64,000 bases of DNA from Hyphomicrobiales bacterium. GTDB taxonomy: Bacteria; Pseudomonadota; Alphaproteobacteria; Rhizobiales; Xanthobacteraceae. A model generated the notes under the pieces. It searched no databases and was not told where the DNA came from. It saw only the letters and a program-made list of their open reading frames with translations. The DNA lies in assembly GCA_009377695.1 (NCBI GenBank), contig WHTP01000015.1, positions 1 to 64,000 on the forward strand, read 5' to 3'. Position numbers and translations under genes: made by a program. Of this stretch, positions 34,003 through 43,555 are shown piece by piece. Position 1 is the first letter of the stretch. Each line of letters opens with the position of its first letter.

Positions 34003-35034
34003 TCAGTAATGATCCTCGAAGCGCTTGGCCAGTTCGTCGATGTTGTCCGGCGGCCAGCCCGGCACTTCCATGCCGAGATGCAGGCCCATCTGGGCCAGCA
34101 CTTCCTTGATCTCGTTGAGCGACTTGCGGCCGAAATTCGGCGTGCGCAGCATTTCCGCTTCGGTCTTCTGAACCAGATCGCCGATGTAGACGATGTTGTC
34201 GTTCTTGAGACAATTGGCTGAGCGCACGCTGAGCTCGAGCTCATCCACCTTCTTGAGGAAGGCGGGGTTGAACGCGAGGTCCGGAATCGCCTCCGAGACA
34301 ACCTCCTTGCGGGGCTCCTCGAAGTTCACGAACACATTGAGCTGATCCTGCAGGATGCGCGCGGCGTAGGCGACCGCATCATCCGGGCTCAACGCGCCGT
34401 TGGTCTCGATCTGCATCGTGAGCTTGTCGTAGTCGAGGATCTGGCCCTCGCGGGTGTTCTCGACCTTGTAAGAAACCTTACGCACCGGCGAGTAGAGGCT
34501 ATCGACCGGGATCAGCCCGATCGGCGCGTCCTCGGGACGGTTACGGTCGGTCGGCACGTAGCCCTTGCCGGTGTTGACCGTGAACTCCATACGGATCTCG
34601 GCGCCCTCATCGAGCGTGCAGAGCACGAGGTCCGGATTGAGAACGACGATGTCACCCACCGTCTGGATGTCCCCGGCGGTGACCTGTCCCGGTCCCTGCT
34701 TCTTCACCACCATGCGTTTGGGGCCTTCGCCCTGCATCTTGATGGCGATGTCCTTGATGTTGAGGACGATGTCGGTGACGTCCTCGCGCACGCCTGGGAT
34801 CGACGAGAACTCGTGCAGCACGCCGTCGATATGGACGGACGTCACGGCGGCGCCTTGCAGCGACGACAGAAGAATGCGCCGCAGCGCATTGCCCAGCGTC
34901 AAGCCGAAGCCGCGCTCGAGCGGCTCGGCGACCACGGTCGCCTCACGCTTCGGGTCGGCGCCGGCCGCCACCTGCAGCTTGTTCGGTCGAATCAGTTCCT
35001 GCCAGTTCTTCTGGATGGTCACGTTGGCACCCAT
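34003..35034 (-). CDS. rpoA: RNA polymerase alpha subunit
   Basis: This 343-residue alpha subunit has the assembly domain ([38 protein letters not shown]) and the C-terminal promoter-contact domain with [13 protein letters not shown] and [17 protein letters not shown]. The ATG at 35034 ([11 protein letters not shown]) is chosen because it matches the start I recall for related alpha subunits and gives the normal length. A GTG at 35022 is also possible. The frame is open a further 37 codons back to an ATG at 35145 that overlaps the rpsK stop and has a better ribosome site (see findings). Confidence 0.93.
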   Translation of the reverse strand: MGANVTIQKNWQELIRPNKLQVAAGADPKREATVVAEPLERGFGLTLGNALRRILLSSLQGAAVTSVHIDGVLHEFSSIPGVREDVTDIVLNIKDIAIKMQGEGPKRMVVKKQGPGQVTAGDIQTVGDIVVLNPDLVLCTLDEGAEIRMEFTVNTGKGYVPTDRNRPEDAPIGLIPVDSLYSPVRKVSYKVENTREGQILDYDKLTMQIETNGALSPDDAVAYAARILQDQLNVFVNFEEPRKEVVSEAIPDLAFNPAFLKKVDELELSVRSANCLKNDNIVYIGDLVQKTEAEMLRTPNFGRKSLNEIKEVLAQMGLHLGMEVPGWPPDNIDELAKRFEDHY

Positions 35035-35141
35035 CGCGTTGAGTGGCGCGGCATTGGTCCGCGCGTCCCGTTCCGCCCCGTGGGAAAATTCGTTCGCAGC
35101 AGACGGGTCGGGCGTCCGCTGGAGGAGTCCATGTTCGTCGT

Positions 35142-35531
35142 TCATACGCGCCGCCTCTTGCGTGGCCGGCAACCATTGTGCGGGATCGGAGTCACGTCGC
35201 GGATCGAGGTGACAGTGAATCCCGCGGCCTGCAATGCGCGCAAAGCCGACTCGCGGCCCGACCCAGGGCCAGCGACTTCGACTTCAAGCGTGCGCATGCC
35301 ATGTTCAGACGCTTTCTTGGCGGCGTCTTCGGCCGCGACCTGCGCCGCATAAGGCGTCGACTTGCGCGAGCCTTTGAAACCCATCGTGCCGGCGGACGAC
35401 CAAGCAATGGCGTTGCCCTGCGCGTCGGTAATCGTGATCATGGTGTTGTTGAACGTCGCATTCACATGCGCGACACCGGACGCGATGTTCTTGCGTTCGC
35501 GCCGGCGGACGCGGGTGGCTTCCTTGCCCAT
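35142..35531 (-). CDS. rpsK: 30S ribosomal protein S11
   Basis: This 129-residue S11 shows [20 protein letters not shown] and the C-terminal [15 protein letters not shown] that contacts the platform of the 30S subunit. Length is normal. It sits in the standard alpha-operon order rpsM-rpsK-rpoA-rplQ. Confidence 0.98.
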   Translation of the reverse strand: MGKEATRVRRRERKNIASGVAHVNATFNNTMITITDAQGNAIAWSSAGTMGFKGSRKSTPYAAQVAAEDAAKKASEHGMRTLEVEVAGPGSGRESALRALQAAGFTVTSIRDVTPIPHNGCRPRKRRRV

Positions 35532-35611
35532 TCTCGGTCCTTTCGAGACCCGGCAGCCTGAGCCGGGTCCATACGATCCTGTGTCTAACGATCCTCGTCG
35601 TCGACTGCGGC

Positions 35612-35980
35612 TTACTTCTTCTTGCCGGCAATCGGCTTCGCCGGACCCTTGCGGGTGCGGGCGTTAGTGTGCGTGCGCTGGCCGCGGACCGGAAGGCCGC
35701 GCCGATGGCGTAAGCCCCGATAGCAACCGAGATCCATGAGCCGCTTGATGTTCATCGCGACCTCGCGCCGGAGGTCGCCCTCGACCATGTAATCGCGATC
35801 GATCATTTCGCGGATCTGGAGCACTTCCGCATCGGTCAGTTGGGACACCCGGCGCTCGCTCGGGAGTCCGACTTTATCCATGATTTCGTGCGCCTTGGCG
35901 GGCCCGATGCCATGGATGTACTGCAATGCGATCACGACGCGTTTGTTGGTCGGTATATTGACTCCGGCGATGCGGGCCAC
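35612..35980 (-). CDS. rpsM: 30S ribosomal protein S13
   Basis: This 122-residue S13 carries [20 protein letters not shown], the helix-two-turn-helix [15 protein letters not shown] and the basic tail [21 protein letters not shown] that reaches the subunit interface. Length is normal. The 180 bases upstream, to the adenylate kinase stop, probably contain a promoter or leader for the alpha operon, though no box was recognised. Confidence 0.98.
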   Translation of the reverse strand: MARIAGVNIPTNKRVVIALQYIHGIGPAKAHEIMDKVGLPSERRVSQLTDAEVLQIREMIDRDYMVEGDLRREVAMNIKRLMDLGCYRGLRHRRGLPVRGQRTHTNARTRKGPAKPIAGKKK

Positions 35981-36160
35981 TGCTTCAACTCCTGCTGCCG
36001 GCCGGCAAGATGGCGGCCCGGTCCTGATTCCAGCCTGCGCGCACAGTCCGCAAACGGTAACGCGACACCCTCCCCGTTTCCCGGGGCTCGGTATCGTTTG
36101 ATCCTCTCCGACTGGATGCGCGACTTATTAGGGGATTCAACGGGGTTTCGTCAACCTCTG

Positions 36161-37027
36161 CTAGCGTTTGGACTTGCGCGTGGCAGCCTTGCGGCTCCCG
36201 CGGGCGGACTTAGAGGCCGACCTCGCGACAGCCCTGCGGGCTGGAGCCCGGATTTTGCCCCTGGCGACGGCGGTTTTGGCCTTTCGGGCCCTGGCTTTCG
36301 CCTTCGGCTTCGCCACTGCCTTGGGCTTCTTCCCGGCCAGGACCTTCGTTTTCGCGCCAGACGCTTTGCCTTTGCCGTCTGACGTTTTGGAACTCAGCCC
36401 TGTTCGTGTGGGACTTTTTTCCTTGGGCGCCGGCTTCCGAATCGGGCGGTCGGTCAGCGCGCGATGGATCGCCGCCTCGACCTCCTCGATCGACTGCATG
36501 CCGTCCACCGACTTCAGTGTCCCCTGCCAGCGGTAGTAGTCCACGAGCGGCGTGGTCTGCTCCCTGTAAGCGTCGACGCGACGCTTGAGCACCTCGGGAT
36601 CGTCATCGGATCGCAACGGCTCGCCGCGCGCTGCCGATTCCCGCATGCGGTTCTCGATCCGGCTTTGCAAGATGCCGCCGTCGACCTTGAGCTCGATCAC
36701 GCCGTCGAGCTTGAGGCCCTTCTCCTTAAGCATCTTGTCGAGCGCGACCGCCTGCGGAACCGTCCGCGGAAAGCCATCGAGGATGAAGCCGTTCTTGGCA
36801 TCCGGCTCTCCGATGCGGTCAGACACGATCGTCACCACCATATCGTCAGGCACGAGTTCGCCGCGATCCATGATCGCTTTGGCGCGCAGGCCAACCAACG
36901 TGCCGGCCTTCACCGCCGCGCGCAACATGTCCCCGGTCGAGAGTTGCACGATGCCGTGCTTCTGAACGAGCCGTTGCGCCTGCGTGCCCTTCCCCGCCCC
37001 CGGAGGACCGAGCAAGATCAGTCTCAT
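36161..37027 (-). CDS. adk: Adenylate kinase with a long basic C-terminal tail
   Basis: Residues 1-194 are a normal short-lid adenylate kinase, interconverting ATP + AMP and 2 ADP: P-loop GPPGAGKGT (7-15), [10 protein letters not shown], the [11 protein letters not shown] motif, and [16 protein letters not shown]. Residues 195-288 are an added low-complexity tail made almost only of K, R, A, S, P and G (for example [18 protein letters not shown]), resembling histone H1 or AlgP-type tails. The kinase domain alone is the usual length. The gene overlaps secY by four bases. The tail may bind nucleic acid or ribosomes, or may vary in length without consequence. Confidence 0.95.
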   Translation of the reverse strand: MRLILLGPPGAGKGTQAQRLVQKHGIVQLSTGDMLRAAVKAGTLVGLRAKAIMDRGELVPDDMVVTIVSDRIGEPDAKNGFILDGFPRTVPQAVALDKMLKEKGLKLDGVIELKVDGGILQSRIENRMRESAARGEPLRSDDDPEVLKRRVDAYREQTTPLVDYYRWQGTLKSVDGMQSIEEVEAAIHRALTDRPIRKPAPKEKSPTRTGLSSKTSDGKGKASGAKTKVLAGKKPKAVAKPKAKARARKAKTAVARGKIRAPARRAVARSASKSARGSRKAATRKSKR

Positions 37028-38355
37028 CTCCGCCGCCCCCGCAGCTTCGAACGCTTGATCAATCCTTCATACTGATGCGCGAGCAGATAGCCCTGCACCT
37101 GCGCCACCGTATCCATGGTGACACTGACCACGATCAGCAGCGATGTGCCGCCGAAATAGAACATGCCCGGCGCATAGGAGAGGATGATCTCCGGCAGCAA
37201 GCACACGAGCGAGAGGTACACGGCGCCGATGCAGGTGATGCGCGTGAGCACATAGTCGATGTATTCGGCGGTGCGCTCGCCCGGCCGGATGCCCGGAATG
37301 AAGCCGCCATGCTTCTTGAGGTTGTCGGCGGTCTCGGTCGGATTGAACACGATTGCCGTATAGAAGAACGCGAAGAACACGATCATCCCGATGTAGAGAA
37401 CCAGGAACAGCGGCCGACCGTGGCCAAGCTGCGTGACCAGCGACTGGAACCATTCCGGGCCCTGCCCGGCGTTGAAGTTCGCCACCGTCGTCGGCAGAAG
37501 CAGCAGCGACGAAGCGAAGATCGGCGGGATCACGCCGGCGGTGTTGAGCTTGAGCGGCAGGTGCGAGGACTGGCCTTCGAACATGCGGTTGCCGACCTGG
37601 CGTTTCGGATACTGGATCAACAGCCGCCGCTGCGCGCGCTCCATGAACACGATGAAGGCGGTGACCACCAGCGCCATCACCGCCACCATCAGGATCAGCG
37701 GGGTCGACAGCGCGCCCTGGCGGCCGAGCTCGAGGGCGCCGGCGATCGCCGATGGCAGCTCCGCAACAATGCCCGCCATGATGATGAGCGAGATTCCGTT
37801 GCCAATACCGCGCGACGTAATCTGCTCGCCGAGCCACATCAGGAACATGGTGCCGCCGGTGAGCGTGATGACGGTCGAGATGCGGAAGAACCAACCCGGC
37901 TCGCTCACCACGTTGCCGGCGCCTTCGAGGCCGATGGCGATGCCGAACGCCTGAAGCGCAGCAAGCGCCAATGTGAGATAGCGGGTGTACTGGTTGATGA
38001 CCTTGCGGCCCGCCTCGCCTTCCTTCTTGAGCTGCTCAAGAGTGGGCGACACCGTCGTCATCAACTGGATGATGATCGACGCCGAAATGTACGGCATGAT
38101 GTTCAACGCAAAGATCGCCATGCGGTTGATGCCACCGCCGGAGAACAGGTTGAACATGCCGAGGATGCCGGTGGCCTGCGACCGGAAGATCTGGTCCCAG
38201 GCCTGCGGGTCGATGCCGGGCAGCGGGATATAGGTGCCGAAGCGGTAGACGAGCAGCGCGCCGAGCGTGAACCAGATTCGTTTCTTGAGTTCCTCGGCCT
38301 TGGCGAGCGCCGAGAAATTAAGGTTGGCCGCAAGTTGTTCCGCTGCTGACGCCAT
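37024..38355 (-). CDS. secY: Protein translocase subunit SecY
   Basis: This 443-residue ten-helix channel subunit carries [12 protein letters not shown] in the first periplasmic loop, [27 protein letters not shown] (plug and helix 2 region), [20 protein letters not shown], and the [18 protein letters not shown] loop near the SecA contact. Length is normal. It is in the usual place between rplO and adk and overlaps adk by four bases. Confidence 0.97.
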   Translation of the reverse strand: MASAAEQLAANLNFSALAKAEELKKRIWFTLGALLVYRFGTYIPLPGIDPQAWDQIFRSQATGILGMFNLFSGGGINRMAIFALNIMPYISASIIIQLMTTVSPTLEQLKKEGEAGRKVINQYTRYLTLALAALQAFGIAIGLEGAGNVVSEPGWFFRISTVITLTGGTMFLMWLGEQITSRGIGNGISLIIMAGIVAELPSAIAGALELGRQGALSTPLILMVAVMALVVTAFIVFMERAQRRLLIQYPKRQVGNRMFEGQSSHLPLKLNTAGVIPPIFASSLLLLPTTVANFNAGQGPEWFQSLVTQLGHGRPLFLVLYIGMIVFFAFFYTAIVFNPTETADNLKKHGGFIPGIRPGERTAEYIDYVLTRITCIGAVYLSLVCLLPEIILSYAPGMFYFGGTSLLIVVSVTMDTVAQVQGYLLAHQYEGLIKRSKLRGRRR

Positions 38356-38435
38356 CCTGATCCTCCGGTCCGCCCCTGAAATCGCCCCTTACCGCCTTCC
38401 TATATGGAGGGCCGGCCAATTATTTCACATGGGGC

Positions 38436-38930
38436 TCAGGCCGGCTTTTCCTCTGCCGCCTCCCGCTTGGGCGCCAGGATCGTCACCGAACCGCCAGCCT
38501 TTTCCACAGCCGCCACCGCCGATTTCGAGGCGCCCCAGACGGAAAACGCGAGCTTGGCCTTGAGTTCGCCCATACCCAGGAGCCGCACGCCATCGAGGGC
38601 ACGGCGGAGCACGCCAACCTTGACCAGCGCCTCCGCATCGACCGTGGCGCCAGTCCCGAGCTTGCCCGCATCGACGGCCGCCTGGATGCGGTCGAGGTTG
38701 ACCTCGTTGAGCTTCAACGCGAACGGCGTGTTCTTGAAGCCGCGCTTGGGCAGGCGGCGATGCAATGGCATCTGGCCGCCCTCGAAACCCTTGATGCGCA
38801 CGCCAGAGCGCGCGGTCTGACCCTTGCCGCCGCGGCCGCCGGTCTTGCCCTTGCCGGAACCAATGCCGCGCCCGATCCGGGTGCGGGTCTTGCGGGCTCC
38901 CGGCCGGTCGGCGAGCTGATTGAGCTTCAT
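38436..38930 (-). CDS. rplO: 50S ribosomal protein L15
   Basis: This 164-residue L15 starts [22 protein letters not shown] and contains [15 protein letters not shown] and [18 protein letters not shown]. The start follows GAGGA. The C-terminus [10 protein letters not shown] is slightly longer than the E. coli form. The upstream gap to rpmD is filled by a palindromic repeat. Confidence 0.97.
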   Translation of the reverse strand: MKLNQLADRPGARKTRTRIGRGIGSGKGKTGGRGGKGQTARSGVRIKGFEGGQMPLHRRLPKRGFKNTPFALKLNEVNLDRIQAAVDAGKLGTGATVDAEALVKVGVLRRALDGVRLLGMGELKAKLAFSVWGASKSAVAAVEKAGGSVTILAPKREAAEEKPA

Positions 38931-38954
38931 GACGTCGTCCTCGTTCTCTCTCCT

Positions 38955-39033
38955 GTCATCGCCGGACTTGTCCCGGCCATCCACGTCTTGCTTTCAGAAG
39001 ACCTGGATGCCCGGCATAAAAGCCGGGCATGAC
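38955..39033. repeat. RIME-like palindromic repeat between rpmD and rplO
   Basis: GTCATCGCCGGAC...CCCGGCCATCCACGTCTT on the left answers AAGACCTGGATGCCCGG...AGCCGGGCATGAC on the right. The same CATCCACGTCTT core occurs in the repeat between rpoB and rpoC. It ends six bases from the rpmD stop codon. Confidence 0.75.
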
Positions 39034-39038
39034 GAAAA

Positions 39039-39227
39039 CTACTTAGCCTCAACCACCTGCACGAGATGCTTCACCTTGGCGATCATGCCGCGGATCTGCG
39101 CCGTGTCCGGCACCTCGGCCACGCGATTGATGCGGTTGAGGCCAAGCCCGATCAGGGTCTCGCGCTGGGTATGGTGACGGCGGATCGGGCTGCCGACCTG
39201 CTTGATCTTGATCACGTTCTTGCTCAT
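39039..39227 (-). CDS. rpmD: 50S ribosomal protein L30
   Basis: This 62-residue L30 begins [20 protein letters not shown] and contains [19 protein letters not shown], with a normal length. It lies between rpsE and rplO in the standard spc-operon order. The longer open frame that reaches back into rpsE is not used. Confidence 0.96.
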   Translation of the reverse strand: MSKNVIKIKQVGSPIRRHHTQRETLIGLGLNRINRVAEVPDTAQIRGMIAKVKHLVQVVEAK

Positions 39228-39257
39228 GTCCTGCTCCGCGCGCCTAGCTCTTTGATT

Positions 39258-39307
39258 GTGCATCATATTTATCCGAAAACCGGATCCCGCTTTTCGGGAT
39301 GATGCAC
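39258..39307. repeat. Palindromic repeat between rpsE and rpmD
   Basis: GTGCATCAT...CCGAAAACCGG is followed by CCCGCTTTTCGGG and ATGATGCAC, closing on the first base of the rpsE stop codon. The GAAAACCGG core recalls a common Hyphomicrobiales repeat and is shared with the element at 41042. Confidence 0.7.
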
Positions 39308-39867
39308 TAGTCCGCGCTCTGCTCAGCCTCGCTGGTATCGCGGCGGCGTGCCTGCAGCGCCGACACCTTGATGTTGCGGCGTGCGGCGACAGAACGCGGC
39401 GAATCCTGGCGCTTGAGCGCGTCGAAGGTCGCCCGCACCATGTTGTAGGGATTGGACGAACCAAGCGACTTCGCCACGACGTCCTGCATACCGAGCGTCT
39501 CGAACACCGCACGCATCGGACCGCCGGCGATGATGCCAGTGCCGGGCGGCGCCGCGCGCAGCACCACCTTGCCGGCGCCATGACGGCCCTGCACGTCGTG
39601 ATGCAACGTGCGGCCCTCGCGCAGCGGAACGCGGACCAGGCCGCGCTTGGCCGCATCGGTCGCCTTGCGGATCGCTTCCGGCACCTCGCGCGCCTTGCCG
39701 TGGCCGAAACCGACGCGGCCCTTCTCGTCTCCAACGACGACCAGCGCCGCGAAGCCGAAGCGCCGGCCGCCCTTCACGACCTTCGCCACACGATTGATGT
39801 GGACGAGCTTGTCGGTGAATTCGCTTTCTTCCCGCTCTCGGTGCCGCTCGCGTGGTTCACGTGCCAT
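39307..39867 (-). CDS. rpsE: 30S ribosomal protein S5
   Basis: This 186-residue S5 contains [41 protein letters not shown] and [19 protein letters not shown], with the RNA-binding and S5-fold halves both present. The stop codon is embedded in the end of a palindromic repeat. Order and length are as expected for the spc operon. Confidence 0.97.
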   Translation of the reverse strand: MAREPRERHREREESEFTDKLVHINRVAKVVKGGRRFGFAALVVVGDEKGRVGFGHGKAREVPEAIRKATDAAKRGLVRVPLREGRTLHHDVQGRHGAGKVVLRAAPPGTGIIAGGPMRAVFETLGMQDVVAKSLGSSNPYNMVRATFDALKRQDSPRSVAARRNIKVSALQARRRDTSEAEQSAD

Positions 39868-39912
39868 ATTGATGTTCCGTTTGGTTCGGGCGCCGCCCGT
39901 TCACAGAATGCC

Positions 39913-40275
39913 TTAGAATTGCAGACCGCCTTCGCGCGCCGCCTCGGCGAGCGCCTTGACGCGGCCGTGATAGAGATAGGCGCCGCGATCGAACACGACC
40001 TCCTTGACCCCCTTGGCGGCCGCCCGCTCAGCGAGCAGCTTGCCGATCGCCTTCGCCGCCGCGATGTTGGCGCCGTTCTTCATGCTGCCGCGCACGTCCT
40101 TCTCGATTGAGGATGCGGAGGCAACCGTCGCGCCCTTAACGTCGTCGATGACCTGGGCGTAGATGTGCTTCGACGAGCGGAAAATGGACAGCCGCGCGCG
40201 GCCGTGGGCAGCACGGCGGATCGCCCGTCGCACTTGCGCCTTCCGTCTTGCGGTCCGATCACTGAGCCTGGACAT
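39913..40275 (-). CDS. rplR: 50S ribosomal protein L18
   Basis: This 120-residue L18 contains [36 protein letters not shown] and ends [26 protein letters not shown], the 5S rRNA-binding form. Normal length. It starts ten bases after a small uncharacterised gene that separates it from rplF, an arrangement not seen in the standard operon. Confidence 0.97.
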   Translation of the reverse strand: MSRLSDRTARRKAQVRRAIRRAAHGRARLSIFRSSKHIYAQVIDDVKGATVASASSIEKDVRGSMKNGANIAAAKAIGKLLAERAAAKGVKEVVFDRGAYLYHGRVKALAEAAREGGLQF

Positions 40276-40285
40276 GGTCCGGTTC

Positions 40286-40480
40286 CTACTTCTTCTTCCC
40301 GCCGTCCATGCGGACGGCGATCAGGCTGCGCAGCAACTTGCGCGATTCGATTGTCTTTCCACCCACGGCATCCACCCGCTCCAGGATGGACGGTCGCCGC
40401 GGTCTCGACTGGGTCTCCTTGCCGCGAAGGATGATGACGTCCCCCGTGCGCAGATGGCCGAGAAGCTGAGCGACGCTCAT
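40286..40480 (-). CDS. Uncharacterised 64-residue basic protein inside the spc operon
   Basis: This small gene fills the space between rplF and rplR, where normally no gene lies. Its ATG overlaps the rplF stop codon (ATGA) and is preceded by GGAAGGAAAG within the rplF end, a strong coupled ribosome site. It ends TAG ten bases before rplR. The protein starts [20 protein letters not shown], is rich in arginine and lysine, and ends VRMDGGKKK. Codon use is strongly GC at third positions and uses ATC, CTG, CGC and AAG, like its ribosomal neighbours. I recognise no family. It could be an accessory ribosomal or ribosome-assembly protein, or a short leader-type frame; the first reading is favoured by codon use. 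Confidence 0.6.
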   Translation of the reverse strand: MSVAQLLGHLRTGDVIILRGKETQSRPRRPSILERVDAVGGKTIESRKLLRSLIAVRMDGGKKK

Positions 40481-41010
40481 TTCTTCTTTCCTTCCTTGCG
40501 GAAGATGTATTCACCCGCGTGCTTGATGCCCTTGGCCTTGTAGGGCTCCGGCGGACGGTAATCGCGAATCTCTGCCGCCACCTGCCCGACCCTCTGCTTG
40601 TCGATTCCAGTGATGACGATCTCGGTCGGCTTCGGCGTCACAATCGCGATCCCCTCGGGGATCGGATAGACGATATCGTGGCTGTACCCGAGCGCGAGCT
40701 GGAGGTTCTTGCCCTGCACCGCAGCGCGATAGCCGACGCCGCTGATCTCGAGCCGCTGCTCGAAGCCCGTGGTGACCCCGGTCATCAGGTTGGCAACCAA
40801 CGCCCGGTAGGTACCCCACATGGCGCGAGCGCGCTTGGTCTCATTGCACGGGTCGACCTGGATCGAACCCTTGTCCATCGTGGCCTTCACATCACCGTGC
40901 AGCACGATCTGCAGGGCGCCCTTCGGGCCCTTCACCTTGACGGTCTGGCCGTCGACATTGGCCGTGACCCCCGATGGGATCGAAACCGGCTTTTTTCCGA
41001 CACGTGACAT
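40477..41010 (-). CDS. rplF: 50S ribosomal protein L6
   Basis: This 177-residue L6 starts [15 protein letters not shown] and contains both L6 repeats, with [19 protein letters not shown] and the C-terminal [26 protein letters not shown]. Normal length. Its stop codon overlaps the start of the 64-residue unknown gene. Confidence 0.97.
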   Translation of the reverse strand: MSRVGKKPVSIPSGVTANVDGQTVKVKGPKGALQIVLHGDVKATMDKGSIQVDPCNETKRARAMWGTYRALVANLMTGVTTGFEQRLEISGVGYRAAVQGKNLQLALGYSHDIVYPIPEGIAIVTPKPTEIVITGIDKQRVGQVAAEIRDYRPPEPYKAKGIKHAGEYIFRKEGKKK

Positions 41011-41041
41011 GGCGTTGTTCCGATCGTTATCCGATTTGCTT

Positions 41042-41113
41042 GAGCATGATCTTTTCCGAAAACCGATTTCCACTCCGGATCAAGTCCGGGGCAGGCTTCT
41101 CGAGATCATGCTC
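41042..41113. repeat. Palindromic repeat between rpsH and rplF
   Basis: GAGCATGATCTTTTCCGAAAACCG at the left and the GATCATGCTC end at the right are inverted copies around a degenerate middle (CCGGATCAAGTCCGG). Its end coincides with the rpsH stop codon (41113-41115). This GAGCATGATC...GATCATGCTC element is a common repeat in this order. Confidence 0.8.
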
Positions 41114-41511
41114 TAGAACACCGTACACAGGATTTCACCGCCCACATTGGCATCCCGGGCGGCGTGGTCGGCCATCACACCCTTGGGCGTGGACACGATC
41201 GCAACGCCGAGCCCATTGTTGATGCGCGGCAGGGTCTTGACCGAGGCGTAGACACGACGGCCTGGCTTCGACACCCGCGAAATCTCGCGGATCACGGGCG
41301 TGCCATCGAAGTACTTCAGCTCGATCTCAAGCTCGTTGCGGCCGTTGGCGTGCTCGACCGATGCAAAGCCACGGATGTAGCCTTCGCTCTTCAGCACCTC
41401 GAGCACGCTTTCGCGCAGCCGCGAAGACGGCGACGAAACTTTCGACTTATTCCGCATTTGCGCATTATGGATGCGCGCGATCAAATCGCCGAGCGGATCA
41501 TTCAATGCCAT
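41113..41511 (-). CDS. rpsH: 30S ribosomal protein S8
   Basis: This 132-residue S8 begins [19 protein letters not shown] and contains [18 protein letters not shown] and [24 protein letters not shown], the conserved rRNA-binding end. Normal length. In many bacteria S8 is the autoregulator of the spc operon. The start is set by homology. Confidence 0.97.
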   Translation of the reverse strand: MALNDPLGDLIARIHNAQMRNKSKVSSPSSRLRESVLEVLKSEGYIRGFASVEHANGRNELEIELKYFDGTPVIREISRVSKPGRRVYASVKTLPRINNGLGVAIVSTPKGVMADHAARDANVGGEILCTVF

Positions 41512-41522
41512 CGCTCGTGCTC

Positions 41523-41828
41523 CTACCAACTTGACTTCAGAAGACCGGGAATCATGCCCTTGGAGCCAAGCTCCCGGAGCGCGATACGGCTGAGCTTGTG
41601 CTTGCGATAATACGCGCGCGGGCGCCCGCTGATCTCGCAACGATTGCGGATCCGCGTCGGCGACGAATTGCGCGGCATCTCCGCCAGCTTCAGCGAGGCC
41701 GCGAAGCGTTCCTCGATCGGCTTGCTCTTGTCGCCCGCGATCGCTTTGAGCCGCGTACGGCGGCCCGAGAACTTCTTGGCCATCCTGCGACGCCGATTGT
41801 TCTTCTCGATCGAACTTTTCTTCGCCAT
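41523..41828 (-). CDS. rpsN: 30S ribosomal protein S14 (long, zinc-free form)
   Basis: This 101-residue S14 starts [20 protein letters not shown] and ends [21 protein letters not shown]. It lacks the CxxC pairs of the zinc-binding short form, so it is the long zinc-independent type usual for proteobacteria. It lies in the standard position between rplE and rpsH. Confidence 0.97.
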   Translation of the reverse strand: MAKKSSIEKNNRRRRMAKKFSGRRTRLKAIAGDKSKPIEERFAASLKLAEMPRNSSPTRIRNRCEISGRPRAYYRKHKLSRIALRELGSKGMIPGLLKSSW

Positions 41829-41865
41829 TAAGCTCTCCTGGGTATCCGCGTTTGAGGACTTACCC

Positions 41866-42573
41866 TCACTGCCGGAACGGGAAGTTGAATGCGGTCAGCA
41901 ACGCGTGCGCCTCTTCGTCCGTCTTGGCGGTCGTGCAAACCGTGATGTCCATGCCCCAGGAGTCGGACGCCTTGTCGTAGTCGATCTCCGGGAACACGAT
42001 GTGCTCTTTGATGCCGAGCGTGTAATTGCCGCGCCCGTCGAAGCTCTTGGGATTGAGGCCGCGAAAATCGCGCACGCGCGGCAGCGCGATCGTGATCAGC
42101 CGATCCAGGAACTCGTACATGCGAGCCTTGCGCAGCGTCACCTTGCAGCCGATCGCCTGGCCGTCGCGCAGCTTGTAGGTCGCGATCGACTTGCGCGCCT
42201 TAGTGACGACCGCCTTCTGTCCGGCAATCTGCGCCAGGTCGGCGGCCGCCTGATCGACCTTCTTGCGGTCGCTCACGCCCTCACCGATGCCCATGTTGAT
42301 GACGACCTTCTGGATCACCGGCACCTGCATGGGGTTCTTGTAGCCATGCTGCTCGGTGAGCTGCTTGCGCACCACCTGGTCGAAGAGCGTGCGCAGCCGC
42401 GGCGTGACGCGCTCCTCGTGACGCTTGCTCTTGGACTTCGCACCAGCATCCGCCTTCGGCCGACTCTTGTCTGCGCCGCCTTTGGCCTGCTGTTGCGGCT
42501 GCTTCGGCTCGCCGCTCTTCTCCGCCTTCGGACCCTTCGGGGCCTTCGGGGCTTTCTCTTTGGTGTCAGCCAT
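41866..42573 (-). CDS. rplE: 50S ribosomal protein L5 with a lysine/alanine-rich N-terminal extension
   Basis: Residues from about 52 form a normal L5 ([58 protein letters not shown], ending FNFPFRQ). Residues 1-51 are an added stretch of K, A, P, G, S and Q (for example [18 protein letters not shown]) absent from typical 179-187-residue L5 proteins. The ATG at 42573 overlaps rplX by eight bases. The extension would protrude from the central protuberance of the 50S subunit, near 5S rRNA. Confidence 0.95.
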   Translation of the reverse strand: MADTKEKAPKAPKGPKAEKSGEPKQPQQQAKGGADKSRPKADAGAKSKSKRHEERVTPRLRTLFDQVVRKQLTEQHGYKNPMQVPVIQKVVINMGIGEGVSDRKKVDQAAADLAQIAGQKAVVTKARKSIATYKLRDGQAIGCKVTLRKARMYEFLDRLITIALPRVRDFRGLNPKSFDGRGNYTLGIKEHIVFPEIDYDKASDSWGMDITVCTTAKTDEEAHALLTAFNFPFRQ

Positions 42574-42892
42574 CGATCTCAACTCCCGAGCGCTTGGCCA
42601 CGCGGACTTTCTTCCGGTCCAGTCCTTCGCCCACGTATTTGAAGCCGACGCGCGTCGGCTTGTTGTCCTTCGGGTCGAGCAGCGCGAGGTTCGACAGGTG
42701 AACGGATGCCTCCTTCGAGACGATGCCGCCTTCCTGCTGCGCGGTCTGCTTCTGGTGACGCTTCACCATGTTGACGCCACGCACCAGCGCACGACCCTCG
42801 GCCGGGCGGACCGAGATGACCTCGCCATTCCGGCCCTTGTCGCGGCCACTGAGCACGACGACACGGTCGCCCTTCCTGATCTTGGCCGCCAT
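42566..42892 (-). CDS. rplX: 50S ribosomal protein L24
   Basis: This 108-residue L24 starts [20 protein letters not shown] with the KOW motif, followed by [20 protein letters not shown] and [16 protein letters not shown]. Normal length. Its ATG overlaps the rplN stop codon by one base (TGATG), so it is translationally coupled. Confidence 0.97.
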   Translation of the reverse strand: MAAKIRKGDRVVVLSGRDKGRNGEVISVRPAEGRALVRGVNMVKRHQKQTAQQEGGIVSKEASVHLSNLALLDPKDNKPTRVGFKYVGEGLDRKKVRVAKRSGVEIDG

Positions 42893-43260
42893 CACAGCAC
42901 CTCCGGGGCCAGCGAAATGATCTTCATGTGGTTCTTGGCGCGCAGCTCGCGCGGAACCGGTCCGAAAATGCGCGTGCCAACCGGCTCGGCCTGAGCGTTG
43001 ATCAGTACCGCCGCATTGCGGTCGAAGCGGATGATCGAGCCGTCGGCGCGTTTGATGTCCTTCGACACCCGCACGATCACGGCTTTCATCACCTCGCCCT
43101 TCTTGACGCGTCCGCGCGGGATCGCCTCCTTCACCGACACGACGATGACGTCGCCGATGGTCGCGTACTTGCGCTTGGACCCGCCCAGCACCTTGATACA
43201 CATCACGCGACGCGCGCCGGAGTTGTCCGCCACGTCGAGGTTTGTCTGCATCTGAATCAT
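42892..43260 (-). CDS. rplN: 50S ribosomal protein L14
   Basis: This 122-residue L14 starts [20 protein letters not shown] and contains [21 protein letters not shown] and the closing [20 protein letters not shown]. Normal length; first gene of the spc operon, 36 bases after rpsQ with no clear terminator between. Confidence 0.98.
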   Translation of the reverse strand: MIQMQTNLDVADNSGARRVMCIKVLGGSKRKYATIGDVIVVSVKEAIPRGRVKKGEVMKAVIVRVSKDIKRADGSIIRFDRNAAVLINAQAEPVGTRIFGPVPRELRAKNHMKIISLAPEVL

Positions 43261-43296
43261 GATGCTCTCCTCGCTCTCTCTTTCCGCGCGACGCGC

Positions 43297-43545
43297 TTAA
43301 ACGACCTTTTTCTTCTCGCCTCGGACCGCTTCCCAGCACTTGAGCCGAGAGATCGGCCGCCGTTCTTCGATCCAGACTATGTCGCCCACGTGATATTCGT
43401 TGGTCTCGTCGTGGGCATGGTACTTCTTGGTCCGGCGCACCGTCTTCTTCATCACCGGATGGGTGTAGCGGCGCTCGACGCGCACGACGATGGTCTTGTC
43501 CTGCTTGTCGCTGACGACAGTGCCTTGGAGCGTGCGCTTCGGCAT
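43297..43545 (-). CDS. rpsQ: 30S ribosomal protein S17
   Basis: This 82-residue S17 starts [20 protein letters not shown] and contains [23 protein letters not shown] and the [19 protein letters not shown] end. Normal length. It closes the S10 operon after rpmC. Confidence 0.97.
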   Translation of the reverse strand: MPKRTLQGTVVSDKQDKTIVVRVERRYTHPVMKKTVRRTKKYHAHDETNEYHVGDIVWIEERRPISRLKCWEAVRGEKKKVV

Positions 43546-43555
43546 CTCGAAACCT

